Shown piece after piece: positions 1 through 7,635 of a stretch of 64,000 bases of DNA. Within the stretch, counting starts at the first letter, position 1, and every line of letters starts with the position of its first letter. Location: assembly GCF_011801145.1 (NCBI RefSeq), contig NZ_CP046172.1, positions 7,130,001 through 7,194,000 on the forward strand, written 5' to 3'. The notes below the pieces were generated by a model. The model searched no databases. It saw only the letters and a list, made by a program, of their open reading frames with translations, and was not told where the DNA came from. The translations under genes were made by a program, and so were the position numbers. This DNA comes from Nocardia arthritidis (GTDB lineage: Bacteria; Actinomycetota; Actinomycetes; Mycobacteriales; Mycobacteriaceae).

Positions 1-525
1 GGCACGGGCGGTGTCGTCGGGGTCGGGCGTCGGCTCGGTGTGGATATAGCCGTGAACGACGCCGATCAGGGCACCGGCGACATAGTCGGCGAATATCCGG
101 TGCGGCACCTCGGCGAGGGCGCCGGGCTTGGCGATGGTGTCGTGGAGGGCTTCGGTGAGGCGGCCGCGCAGGACGTCGGCGAAGCGGGCGCTGCCCTGTG
201 GGCCGAGCATCCGCCGATACAACTCGATCCGGGAGTGGATGTGCCGGAACAGCATTCGCACGGCTTCGGGCGGCTCGTCGGTGGTATGGGCGACGCCGAT
301 CGCGGCCCGAGCGGCTCCGGTGATCTCGTCCAGGGTGTCGCCGAGCGCGGCGATCAGCAGATCGTCGCGGTCTCGGTAGTGGTCGTAGAAGGTCACCCGA
401 CTGACCTCGGCGCGCTCGGTGATGTCGGTGATCGAGATGGCGTCGAGGTCCTTCTCCTGCGCCAGATCCAGGATCGCCTCGGCCAGCAGCCGACGGGTGC
501 GCACGATGCGCCGGTCCAGTGACAT
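1..525 (-). CDS. TetR/AcrR family transcriptional repressor (C-terminus cut by window edge)
   Basis: This reads from ATG at 525 leftward and is still open at base 1, so 175 residues are visible and the C-terminus is missing. The N-terminal 50 residues form a typical TetR helix-turn-helix: a helix with LLAEAILDLAQ, then ITDITERAEVSRVTFYDHY, the recognition-helix signature of the family. The rest is the helical ligand-binding and dimerisation domain, with no recognisable ligand motif. It is divergently oriented to the alpha/beta hydrolase at 614. The 88-bp gap between them holds four copies of a TGTCGTT-type half-site, so it probably represses both itself and the hydrolase. The inducer is unknown. 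The family call is strong; the target is inferred from position and the repeats. Confidence 0.85.
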   Translation of the reverse strand, partial: MSLDRRIVRTRRLLAEAILDLAQEKDLDAISITDITERAEVSRVTFYDHYRDRDDLLIAALGDTLDEITGAARAAIGVAHTTDEPPEAVRMLFRHIHSRIELYRRMLGPQGSARFADVLRGRLTEALHDTIAKPGALAEVPHRIFADYVAGALIGVVHGYIHTEPTPDPDDTARA

Positions 526-546
526 CGATCTCCGCCCTTCACATTC

Positions 547-596
547 AACGACAGGTGTTGGCTATTCTACAGCTGTCGTTAAACGACACATGTCGT
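547..596. promoter_or_regulatory. Divergent TetR operator region with four half-sites
   Basis: Half-sites AACGACA (547-553), TGTCGTT (574-580), AACGACA (582-588) and TGTCGT (591-596) alternate in orientation. The middle pair forms a perfect 15-bp palindrome, TGTCGTTAAACGACA (574-588). ACGACA-CA-TGTCGT (583-596) forms a second, overlapping palindrome. The sites lie between the divergent TetR and hydrolase starts, directly before the hydrolase Shine-Dalgarno sequence (GAGGAG near 602). Confidence 0.75.
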
Positions 597-613
597 CTAT
601 TGAGGAGAACCCG

Positions 614-1855
614 ATGAAGCCAACCGAATCAGCGACCGATCGGGACGTCACAGGCACGCCGGACATGTCACCTGCCGAGGGTCGGAATCGGTGGCCGCGC
701 GGCCGCTGGGGCCGCCGACTGCTGGCCGGTGTGACCGGGATATGGGCCGTGATCGTCGTGCTCGCGGTGGCGGTCGTGGTATCGCCCACCCTGCCCAACC
801 ACATGACCTGGGTGTTGTCGGTGCTGGTCACCTCGTTCTCGCTGTATTTGGTGATCCCCGCGCTCATCGGAGTGGTGCTGGCACTGCTCGTGCGGCGGAT
901 GCGGTGGCGCAGGACGACCGCGGGTGTGGCGCTGATCAGCGTCCTGGCGTTGGCCGGTGCGGTCGTGCCGTGGGTCAGCGCTGCGCAGGTGGCCGCCGCC
1001 AACCAGGTCCCGTTATCGCTGTCGGCCTACTTCGGCTCCGGTCCCGCGACGAAGCCGCCGACGGCCACCGAGGTGTATGCCACAGTGGACGATCAACCGC
1101 TGCGCCTGGACGTGCGCAAGCCCGACAAACCCGCGCCAGGTGCGCCCGCGCTGGTGTTCGTGCACGGCGGCTCCTGGATGCATGGGGGACGCAATCAGGC
1201 TCCGGAGCAGATCCAGTGGTTCGTCGACCGCGGATACACGGTGTTCGACATCGAATACCGGTTGTCGCCGTCACCGCTGTGGATCAAGCAGACCTCCGAT
1301 GTGAAGTGCGCGATCGGCTGGGTCGCCCAACACGCCGACCGCTACGCCATCGACCCGAACAACATCACCGTCGCCGGGCTCTCCGCCGGGGCGAACCTGT
1401 CGCTGCTGGCCGCCTATACCGTCGGCACCGGGAAGTTCCCGCCGTCGTGCCAGGTCGCGGAACATCCTGTGCGCGCGGTGATTTCGTTCTACGGTCCGAC
1501 CGACACCGGCCGCTTGATGGTCGACAGCGGCATGCCGTCCGTCGCCGGCCCGACAGAGTCCGCCGTGTTCGGTGGCGCCCCGGCCGCAACACCTCAGGCA
1601 TACCTCGCGACCTCCCCGCTCACCTATGTGCGACCCGGCCTGCCCCCCACCCTGCAACTACAAGGCGCCAGCGATCACGTTGTGCCCCACGGCCAGGCCA
1701 CCGCGCTCGACGAACGGCTCACCGCCGTCGGCGTACCCCACCACACGGTCCTGCTGCCCTACGCCGAACACGCCTACAACCTTCACCTCGGCAGTTGGCC
1801 CGGCCAGATCAGCAATGGGGTCCTCGACCAGTTCCTGACCGCCCACACCCGTTGA
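614..1855 (+). CDS. Membrane-anchored alpha/beta hydrolase (esterase/lipase, HSL/BD-FAE-like)
   Basis: The protein has 413 residues from ATG 614, chosen because GAGGAG sits 7 bases upstream. The open frame extends further 5' but would run through the operator and into the TetR gene. Residues about 30-135 contain three hydrophobic helices, so the enzyme is membrane anchored with its catalytic domain probably outside. The catalytic domain (about 150-410) shows the oxyanion-hole motif HGGSW, the nucleophile elbow GLSAG, and a late Asp and His (GASDHVV, YAEHAYN) that complete a Ser-Asp-His triad. This arrangement is known from acyl-ester and carboxylesterase members of the HSL-like group. The substrate cannot be read from the sequence. 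It is probably controlled by the divergent TetR. Confidence 0.85.
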   Translation: MKPTESATDRDVTGTPDMSPAEGRNRWPRGRWGRRLLAGVTGIWAVIVVLAVAVVVSPTLPNHMTWVLSVLVTSFSLYLVIPALIGVVLALLVRRMRWRRTTAGVALISVLALAGAVVPWVSAAQVAAANQVPLSLSAYFGSGPATKPPTATEVYATVDDQPLRLDVRKPDKPAPGAPALVFVHGGSWMHGGRNQAPEQIQWFVDRGYTVFDIEYRLSPSPLWIKQTSDVKCAIGWVAQHADRYAIDPNNITVAGLSAGANLSLLAAYTVGTGKFPPSCQVAEHPVRAVISFYGPTDTGRLMVDSGMPSVAGPTESAVFGGAPAATPQAYLATSPLTYVRPGLPPTLQLQGASDHVVPHGQATALDERLTAVGVPHHTVLLPYAEHAYNLHLGSWPGQISNGVLDQFLTAHTR

Positions 1856-1925
1856 ACCCCACCGCTATCGCGTCGCCGAGCCCCAGCGGTGTAAACGACG
1901 GTCTCGCAGAAAGATCGAGGAAGTC

Positions 1926-3206
1926 ATGACCGACAGCCTGTACGAGGACTTGGATCGGTTGACCGGGCAGATCGAGCCGCAAGTGCTCGCCTGGCGGCAA
2001 CACCTGCATCAATACCCGGAGCTGTCGAACCGCGAGCGCAACACGGCGGCGTTCATCGCCGACCACCTGAACACCTTGGGGCTGAACGAGGTTCGGACCG
2101 GGATCGCCGGACACGGCGTGGTGGGTGTGCTGCGCGGTGGGACGCGGGGCGACCGGGTGATGGCGCTGCGAGCCGATATCGACGCGCTGCCGGTGAAGGA
2201 GAACTCCGGCGTGCCCTTCGCCTCGACCGTGATCGACGCCGACTATCCGGGCGGACCGTTCCCGGTGGCACACGCCTGCGGGCACGACTGCCACACCGCG
2301 ATGCTGATGGGCGCCGCTAGCGTCCTATCCCGAGTGCGAGAACGACTTTCGGGCACGGTGTTGTTCGTATTCCAGCCTGCCGAGGAAGGTGCACCGGCAG
2401 GAGAACGCGGTGGCGCGGCGCGAATGCTGGCCGAGAACGCGCTCGCCGACCCGGCCCCGACGATGGTCTACGGCCACCACGTGTCACCGTATCCCCTTGG
2501 GCACGTGGGGTTTCGGGCCGGGAACCAGTTCGCCGCCTCGTGCATGGTCGAGATCACGGTGTCCGGTAAACAGGTGCACGGCTCCACACCCTGGCGGGGC
2601 ATCGATCCGATGCCCGCGGCCGCGGACATCATCTCGGCGATGGGCCAGCTCTACCGGCAGCTGGACGCCTTCGCTCCGGTCACCATCTCCATCGGACACA
2701 TCGAAGACGTGGGCCGGTTCAACATCATCGGCGAGACGGTCACCCTGTGGGGCACTATCCGCAGCCTCTCCCGGACGACCATGGACCAGGCCGAGCAGCT
2801 GGTCACCCGCACCGCCGACCACATCGCACGCGCCTACGGCTGCACCGCGAAAACCACCTTCCGGCAACCGGTTCCACCGGTGCACAACCAGCCGCGATGG
2901 GTCGATGCGGCGCTACCCACTCTCGGCAGGGTCGTCGGAGCCGACAGGCTCGTCGAGATCACCCCCACCCTCGGCTATGACGACGTGTCCTATTTCGTCG
3001 ACGCCTACGGCGGTCTGTACGTATTTCTCGGCGCGCAGGACACCCACCTGGTCGACGGTTGGCCCGAGCCCCTCCCCGGTGGGCGGGGCATGGCCGTCAA
3101 CCACAACCCCGCCTTCTACGCCGACGACTCGATCCTGGCCACCGGCATACGACTGCACACCCACATCACCGTCGACCACCTGACCGGGCGGATCACCGTC
3201 TCCTGA
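1926..3206 (+). CDS. M20D family amidohydrolase (IAA-amino acid/hippurate hydrolase-like)
   Basis: The protein has 426 residues with an ATG start preceded by GAGGAAG. Metal-binding signatures of M20 aminoacylases are present: ALRADIDALP (about residue 80), HACGHDCH (about 116-123), the QPAEEG glutamates (about 150) and YGHH (about 181). The family hydrolyses N-acylated amino acids and related amides with a two-metal centre in the cytoplasm. A dimerisation lid lies between about 195 and 310 (VSGKQVHGSTPW). It starts 70 bp after the hydrolase and ends 45 bp before the aldehyde dehydrogenase, so the three may form one operon acting on an N-acyl or amide substrate. That shared pathway is inference. 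Confidence 0.88.
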   Translation: MTDSLYEDLDRLTGQIEPQVLAWRQHLHQYPELSNRERNTAAFIADHLNTLGLNEVRTGIAGHGVVGVLRGGTRGDRVMALRADIDALPVKENSGVPFASTVIDADYPGGPFPVAHACGHDCHTAMLMGAASVLSRVRERLSGTVLFVFQPAEEGAPAGERGGAARMLAENALADPAPTMVYGHHVSPYPLGHVGFRAGNQFAASCMVEITVSGKQVHGSTPWRGIDPMPAAADIISAMGQLYRQLDAFAPVTISIGHIEDVGRFNIIGETVTLWGTIRSLSRTTMDQAEQLVTRTADHIARAYGCTAKTTFRQPVPPVHNQPRWVDAALPTLGRVVGADRLVEITPTLGYDDVSYFVDAYGGLYVFLGAQDTHLVDGWPEPLPGGRGMAVNHNPAFYADDSILATGIRLHTHITVDHLTGRITVS

Positions 3207-3251
3207 CGGCTCGGCCCGCTGGACGGCACAAGCACTATCGATAGGAAACAT

Positions 3252-4610
3252 ATGACAACCACCCAGGTGATCAACCCGGCAACCGAACAGGTGATCACGA
3301 CGGTCGAGATGGCCGATCTTGCCGCCACCGACGCCGCTATCGAACGCGCCCACCGGGCGTGGGCAGGCTGGCGGACAATCGCACCGGGCGATCGAGCCCG
3401 ATTGCTGCGGCGCTTCGCCGAGGCCGTCGACGCCGACCTGGACCATTTGGCCGAGCTGGAGGTCGCCAACGCGGGCCACCCCATCACCGTCGCGCGCTTG
3501 GAGGCGGCCAATGTCCGCGACGTGCTCCAGTACGCCGCCGGAATGCCCGAACGCCTACTGGGCCAACAGATTCCGGTTGACGGCGGCATCGACATCACCT
3601 TCCACGAACCCTTGGGCGTGGTCGGTGTGATCGCGGCGTGGAACTTTCCGATGCCCATCGCGGCCTGGGGGTTCGCGCCCGCACTCGCCGCAGGCAACAC
3701 CGTGGTGCTGAAACCAGCTGAGCTGACCCCGCTTACCGCACTTCGCCTGGGCGAGCTCGCCCGGCAGGCGGGCCTGCCCGAGGGTGTTTTCCAGGTCCTG
3801 CCCGGCGAAGGCCCGGTAGTGGGGCAACGCTTCGTCACCCATCCCGCCGTGCGCAAGGTCGTGTTCACCGGCTCCACCGGGGTCGGCAAGCGGATCATGG
3901 CGGGCTGCGCCGAACAGGTCAAACGAGTCACCCTCGAATTGGGCGGCAAGAGCCCCAATATCGTCTTCGCCGATGCGGATCTGGAGCGTGCGGCCGCGGC
4001 CGCACCATACGGCGTCTTCATGAACTCGGGCCAGGACTGCTGCGCACGCTCGCGAATTCTGGTGCAGCGCAGCGTCTTCGATCGATTCCTGGAATTGCTC
4101 GAGCCAGCGGTGCGGCGCTTCCGGGTCGGTGATCCATTGGACGAAACCACCGAGGCGGGCCCGCTGATCTCGGCCGCGCATCGCGAGCGAGTCGCCGGAT
4201 TCGTCGATCCGGCCGCGGTGGCATTCACCGGCGAACGGCCCGACGGACCCGGATTCTGGTATCCGCCAACGGTTGTCCTGCCTTCCGGCCCCACCGAACG
4301 GGTATTCACCGAGGAGATCTTCGGACCCGTTGCCGCGGTGCTGCCGTTCGACGACGAGGCCGAGGCCATTCACCTCACCAACGACACCGAATTCGGACTG
4401 GCCGGGTCCGTCTGGACCCGCGACCTCGGCCGGGCATTGCGGGTATCCCGCGCCGTCGAGGCGGGCAATCTATCGGTGAATTCGCATCTCTCGACACGGT
4501 ATTCGACCCCGTTCGGTGGATCCAAACAGTCCGGCCTCGGCCGCGAACTCGGTCCAGACGCCGCACTCGCGTTCACCGAAACCAAGAACGTCTTCATCGC
4601 CACCGATTGA
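3252..4610 (+). CDS. NAD(P)-dependent aldehyde dehydrogenase
   Basis: The protein has 452 residues from ATG 3252, a little short for the ALDH superfamily (usually 470-500) because the N-terminus is compact. The family core is complete: the GVIAAWNFPMPI and KPAELTPL cofactor-fold motifs, FTGSTGVG, the general-base glutamate in LELGGKSPN (about residue 230), and the catalytic cysteine in SGQDCCARS (about 262). Late EIFGP and PFGGSKQSG motifs are also present. It oxidises an aldehyde to a carboxylate in the cytoplasm. The FGGSKQSG ending resembles betaine- or aminobutyraldehyde-type dehydrogenases, but the substrate is not determined. It sits between the M20 hydrolase and the class II aldolase. 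Confidence 0.9.
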   Translation: MTTTQVINPATEQVITTVEMADLAATDAAIERAHRAWAGWRTIAPGDRARLLRRFAEAVDADLDHLAELEVANAGHPITVARLEAANVRDVLQYAAGMPERLLGQQIPVDGGIDITFHEPLGVVGVIAAWNFPMPIAAWGFAPALAAGNTVVLKPAELTPLTALRLGELARQAGLPEGVFQVLPGEGPVVGQRFVTHPAVRKVVFTGSTGVGKRIMAGCAEQVKRVTLELGGKSPNIVFADADLERAAAAAPYGVFMNSGQDCCARSRILVQRSVFDRFLELLEPAVRRFRVGDPLDETTEAGPLISAAHRERVAGFVDPAAVAFTGERPDGPGFWYPPTVVLPSGPTERVFTEEIFGPVAAVLPFDDEAEAIHLTNDTEFGLAGSVWTRDLGRALRVSRAVEAGNLSVNSHLSTRYSTPFGGSKQSGLGRELGPDAALAFTETKNVFIATD

Positions 4611-4641
4611 CCCGTGACGCAGGGGAGCCACCGAATCGTCG

Positions 4642-4658
4642 TTGTCGGTTTAAGACAA
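4642..4658. promoter_or_regulatory. Short inverted repeat before the class II aldolase
   Basis: TTGTC (4642-4646) and GACAA (4654-4658) form a 5-bp inverted repeat in the 152-bp gap between the aldehyde dehydrogenase and the aldolase. The gap is AT-richer than its surroundings and may carry a separate promoter. The repeat is short enough to arise by chance. Confidence 0.25.
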
Positions 4659-4762
4659 TCCAGAGAGTCATTACTGTCCGCCATCAGCCTAGATAGAGAC
4701 AGGCTGTGGGTGATGTAGTTGAACAAGGACAATGAAAATGGTTGCGACATAAGGAGGTTCCG

Positions 4763-5551
4763 ATGACGGACGACATGGCATTCTTCGCGAGAACTCTCGA
4801 GGGCACGCCGATGCCGCCTTCATTCGACACCGTGGCGGAAGAACGTCGGCACCGTAAAGAACGGCTGGCCGCCGCGTTCCGGCTATTCGGCAAATTCGGG
4901 TTCGAGGAAGGCGTGGCGGGACACATCACCGCCCGCGACCCGGAACTGACCGATCACTTCTGGGTCAACCCGTTCGGCCTGTCGTTCAAGCACATTCGGG
5001 TCAGCGACCTGATCCTGGTCAACCACAACGGCGACGTGGTCGAGGGCGCGCGCACGGTCAACGAAGCCGCCTTCGCCATCCACTCCCAGGTCCACCAGGC
5101 CCGCCCGGACATCGTCGCCGCCTGCCACAGCCACTCCATCTACGGGCGGGCACTGTCGACCCTCGGCCGAAAGCTGGAGCCGCTCACCCAGGACGCCTGC
5201 GCCTTCTACCAGGACCACGGATTGTTCGAGGACTACGCGGGCGTGGTCACCGACCTGGAGGAGGGCAAACGCATCGGCGTCGCCCTCGGCGACTACAAGG
5301 CGGTGATCCTGCGCAACCACGGACTGCTCACCGTCGGCGACACCGTCGACGCCGCCGCGTGGTGGTACATCACCATGGAGCGCTCCTGCCAGGTCCAACT
5401 CCTGGCCACCGCCGCCGGACAGCCGATACCCATCGACCCCGACAACGCGGCACTGGCCCACCGCCAGGTCGGCAGCAACCTCGCCGGATGGCTCCAATTC
5501 CAGCCGCTGTACCAGCAGATCACCCGTGAACAACCCGACCTGTTCGACTGA
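4763..5551 (+). CDS. Class II aldolase/adducin family protein
   Basis: The protein has 262 residues. ATG 4763 was chosen because AAGGAGG lies 6 bases upstream at 4751-4757; a TTG 21 bases earlier overlaps that ribosome site. The fold signature is clear: GVAGHITARDP near residue 52, the Zn-binding CHSHS at about 119, and RNHGLLTVG with the third Zn histidine at about 182. Members cleave or epimerise sugar phosphates (fuculose- or ribulose-phosphate aldolases), but many, including this KFGFEEGVAGHIT-type subgroup, have no assigned reaction. It lies 152 bp after the aldehyde dehydrogenase, so it may be read through or have its own promoter. It ends the catabolic block. Confidence 0.85.
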   Translation: MTDDMAFFARTLEGTPMPPSFDTVAEERRHRKERLAAAFRLFGKFGFEEGVAGHITARDPELTDHFWVNPFGLSFKHIRVSDLILVNHNGDVVEGARTVNEAAFAIHSQVHQARPDIVAACHSHSIYGRALSTLGRKLEPLTQDACAFYQDHGLFEDYAGVVTDLEEGKRIGVALGDYKAVILRNHGLLTVGDTVDAAAWWYITMERSCQVQLLATAAGQPIPIDPDNAALAHRQVGSNLAGWLQFQPLYQQITREQPDLFD

Positions 5552-6380
5552 CAGCACCCAAACCCGTGCTCGGCCAAGGCATCACGACCGCCGCAGTGGC
5601 CGAGCCGGACTGATGCCGAGCAGCCGTAGGCGGTTCACTCGCAGCTTCCCGCGGCTGCTCGACCCCAGAGAGTCGAGGCGAGATGCGAAAGAAGTTGGCG
5701 CCCAACGGGTTCTGTGACGAGCGGTTCACCGGTGTGCGCGAGGCTTTCGAGGCGTCCCTGAATCACAGCGAGGGCGAGCAATCCGACGGCCACGATCCGA
5801 TCCTGGGCGGGCCGGTCCGATTCGGTATGGGCTACGAATTGGCCTCCGCCCAAACGCCGCTGCCCAACCGCATCACCGCGGTCTCCGACCACAGGCCGAC
5901 CGCGCGGAATAGGCCACCGGAACCACGAAGTGACCACGGCGAGGCCGGGTTTCGCGAGGGGATCGACGCATAGTTTCTCTTTGAACCCGAAGTACCGTAA
6001 AACACCCGGCAAGCGTCAACCCACCAACACGCGGAAGTCGGCAATTCGGCCGATTCCTACCGAAGTCATACTAGTCTCAGTTAATATTTTGCAGCTTGTT
6101 TGTTTGTGGAAGTGCAGGCGCCATTGGACACCGGTCCACGCTGGTGAAGGATGACAGGTGACCAGCCTGTGCACGGCTACGGAGACGGCGAGTAAGGATT
6201 CCGGCACCGGGCACAATCAACTGAAAATTGGCTACACGCCAAATGAGTTGCGCTATCCGGCAGCCAAGCCGGACAATTTCGCGCCTACACCCACAATACT
6301 GGCCGCCATCTCGGCCAATTTATTTGTTTTCCGGAAGTCATTGGTTTGCCTCTGCTATGGAAGCGGGTGCATCTACGGTG
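5552..6380. other. Long gene-poor gap with one decayed gene fragment
   Basis: About 830 bp lie between the aldolase and the M23 peptidase without an intact gene. The left part carries a serine-hydrolase remnant (5683 to about 5880). The stretch from about 6060 to 6360 is markedly AT-richer than the window average and has no convincing coding frame. It probably includes the promoter of the peptidase gene. No RNA gene or repeat was recognised. Confidence 0.5.
5683..5973 (+). pseudogene. Remnant of a beta-lactamase-family serine hydrolase (C-terminal piece)
   Basis: The first 65 or so residues of this short frame resemble the late part of beta-lactamase/EstB-type serine hydrolases: a variable helix, then QSDGHDPILGG and PVRFGMGYEL, which in intact proteins precede the final WGGxGGS strand. 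The SxxK and YxN active-site segments that should lie 200-250 residues upstream are absent. After about 5880 the frame becomes basic, Pro-rich and unlike the family. This suggests a truncated, decayed copy. The assignment rests on one short motif region and is tentative. Confidence 0.35.
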
Positions 6381-7508
6381 ATGATCACGGAATGGCCGGT
6401 ACGACGGTTGCTGATAGCCGCAACGAGCGGTTTGGTGGTAGTCGTCATTGCCGAAGTGCTGATCGGGCGCGAACTCCGATCTCGATGGACGTGTGCCCAG
6501 TCGGTTCCTGAATCCGATCAGGGGCGGCCGGGCCGGGCCGCTGTCGATCCATGGCACGTGGGCACCGATGGCCACGAACCCGTCGATACCGGCTTGTCCG
6601 CGTCGGCGCTCGTCGGCTCCGAGATCAACTACAACCTCTGGATTACCTTCGATGCGCCCTTCGGCAGCGGCGCTGACGGCACCCGACTCGATGACTCATC
6701 GGATTCGTGGGCAGGGTTGAAAACGGCCGAGCCCGGTGCCGCGGCGGCGAGTCGCGCCACGCGAAAGGACCGGCGTCCGGGTAAACACCGGCTACCTCCG
6801 CCGCCGGGCGCGCTCAAAGGCCGCACCGCGGTTGTCGCGGTGGCGGCAGGCGCTGCCGTTGCCGCGGGGCAGACAGGGATCGCGACGTCGGCCTATCATT
6901 CGCGCGCCGTCGATCGTCAGGGCGGTCCGGCCGATGCGATCGCGGCACAGACCCCTATCGCGACCGACACATCCCTGTCCGACGCGACATCTCCGCAGGT
7001 TCTGAATGTCGGCGCGGCAACCGATCTCACCCAATTCGATGGCATCCTGCGTAACGGCGAGCAGTTCGCGGCGGATCTCGCCGCGGCCTCCTCGGCGAAG
7101 CTCCCTCCACTGTGGGCCAAGTTCGCCGAGGGCACGCTCACCTCCGGATTCGGCCAACGCTGGGGAGCGATGCACCCGGGCGTCGACGTCGCGGGCGCTT
7201 TCGGCTCGCCGATCCGTGCAGTGGCCGACGGAGTAGTACTTGAGGCCGGCCCGGCGAACGGGTTCGGACTGTGGGTGCGGGTGGGCCACGATGACGGAAC
7301 CGTCACCGTATACGGTCACGTCGACGCCATCACGGTGGAGGCCGGGCAGCGGGTGACGGCTGGTGATCAGATCGCCACAATGGGCAACCGCGGATTCTCC
7401 ACCGGAACCCACGTCCATTTCGAGGTCTGGAAGTACGGTTCCGACAAAATCGATCCCATCCCCTGGCTGGCCTCACGCGGCATCGACCTCGGCCCCGAAC
7501 GCGACTGA
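6381..7508 (+). CDS. M23 family metallopeptidase (LytM-like peptidoglycan endopeptidase)
   Basis: The C-terminal 130 residues form a LytM/M23 domain: GFGQRWGAMHPGVD with the first Zn histidine and aspartate, YGHV, and THVHFEVW with the last histidine ligands. These enzymes cut peptide cross-links in the cell wall. The start is uncertain: no good ribosome site was found. ATG 6381 was chosen because it begins RRLLIAATSGLVVVVIAEVL, a plausible signal anchor; ATG 6357 or a later GTG are possible. A second hydrophobic stretch (GRTAVVAVAAGAAVAAGQ) precedes the linker to the peptidase. The domain should therefore lie outside the membrane. It converges on the protease gene ending at 7636. Confidence 0.8.
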   Translation: MITEWPVRRLLIAATSGLVVVVIAEVLIGRELRSRWTCAQSVPESDQGRPGRAAVDPWHVGTDGHEPVDTGLSASALVGSEINYNLWITFDAPFGSGADGTRLDDSSDSWAGLKTAEPGAAAASRATRKDRRPGKHRLPPPPGALKGRTAVVAVAAGAAVAAGQTGIATSAYHSRAVDRQGGPADAIAAQTPIATDTSLSDATSPQVLNVGAATDLTQFDGILRNGEQFAADLAAASSAKLPPLWAKFAEGTLTSGFGQRWGAMHPGVDVAGAFGSPIRAVADGVVLEAGPANGFGLWVRVGHDDGTVTVYGHVDAITVEAGQRVTAGDQIATMGNRGFSTGTHVHFEVWKYGSDKIDPIPWLASRGIDLGPERD

Positions 7509-7536
7509 CCAGCGGTGATTCCTTGGCGCGCCAACT

Positions 7537-7563
7537 CCTCACCCTTCACTCTCGTCGGTGAGG
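7537..7563. terminator. Possible hairpin between convergent genes
   Basis: CCTCACC (7537-7543) pairs with GGTGAGG (7557-7563) across a 13-base loop, in the gap between the convergent M23 peptidase and S8 protease genes. There is no T-run. A terminator role is suggested only by position. Confidence 0.3.
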
Positions 7564-7635
7564 ATCATGCTGAATCCAATTTCCATATGACTCTCCCGAA
7601 TTCGTGGAACCCGACAGGTAAGTCACCCACAGTCG

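Noticed and set aside
419..613. N-terminal extension of the alpha/beta hydrolase
   Set aside because: It would run through the TetR coding region and operator. A good Shine-Dalgarno sequence supports ATG 614.
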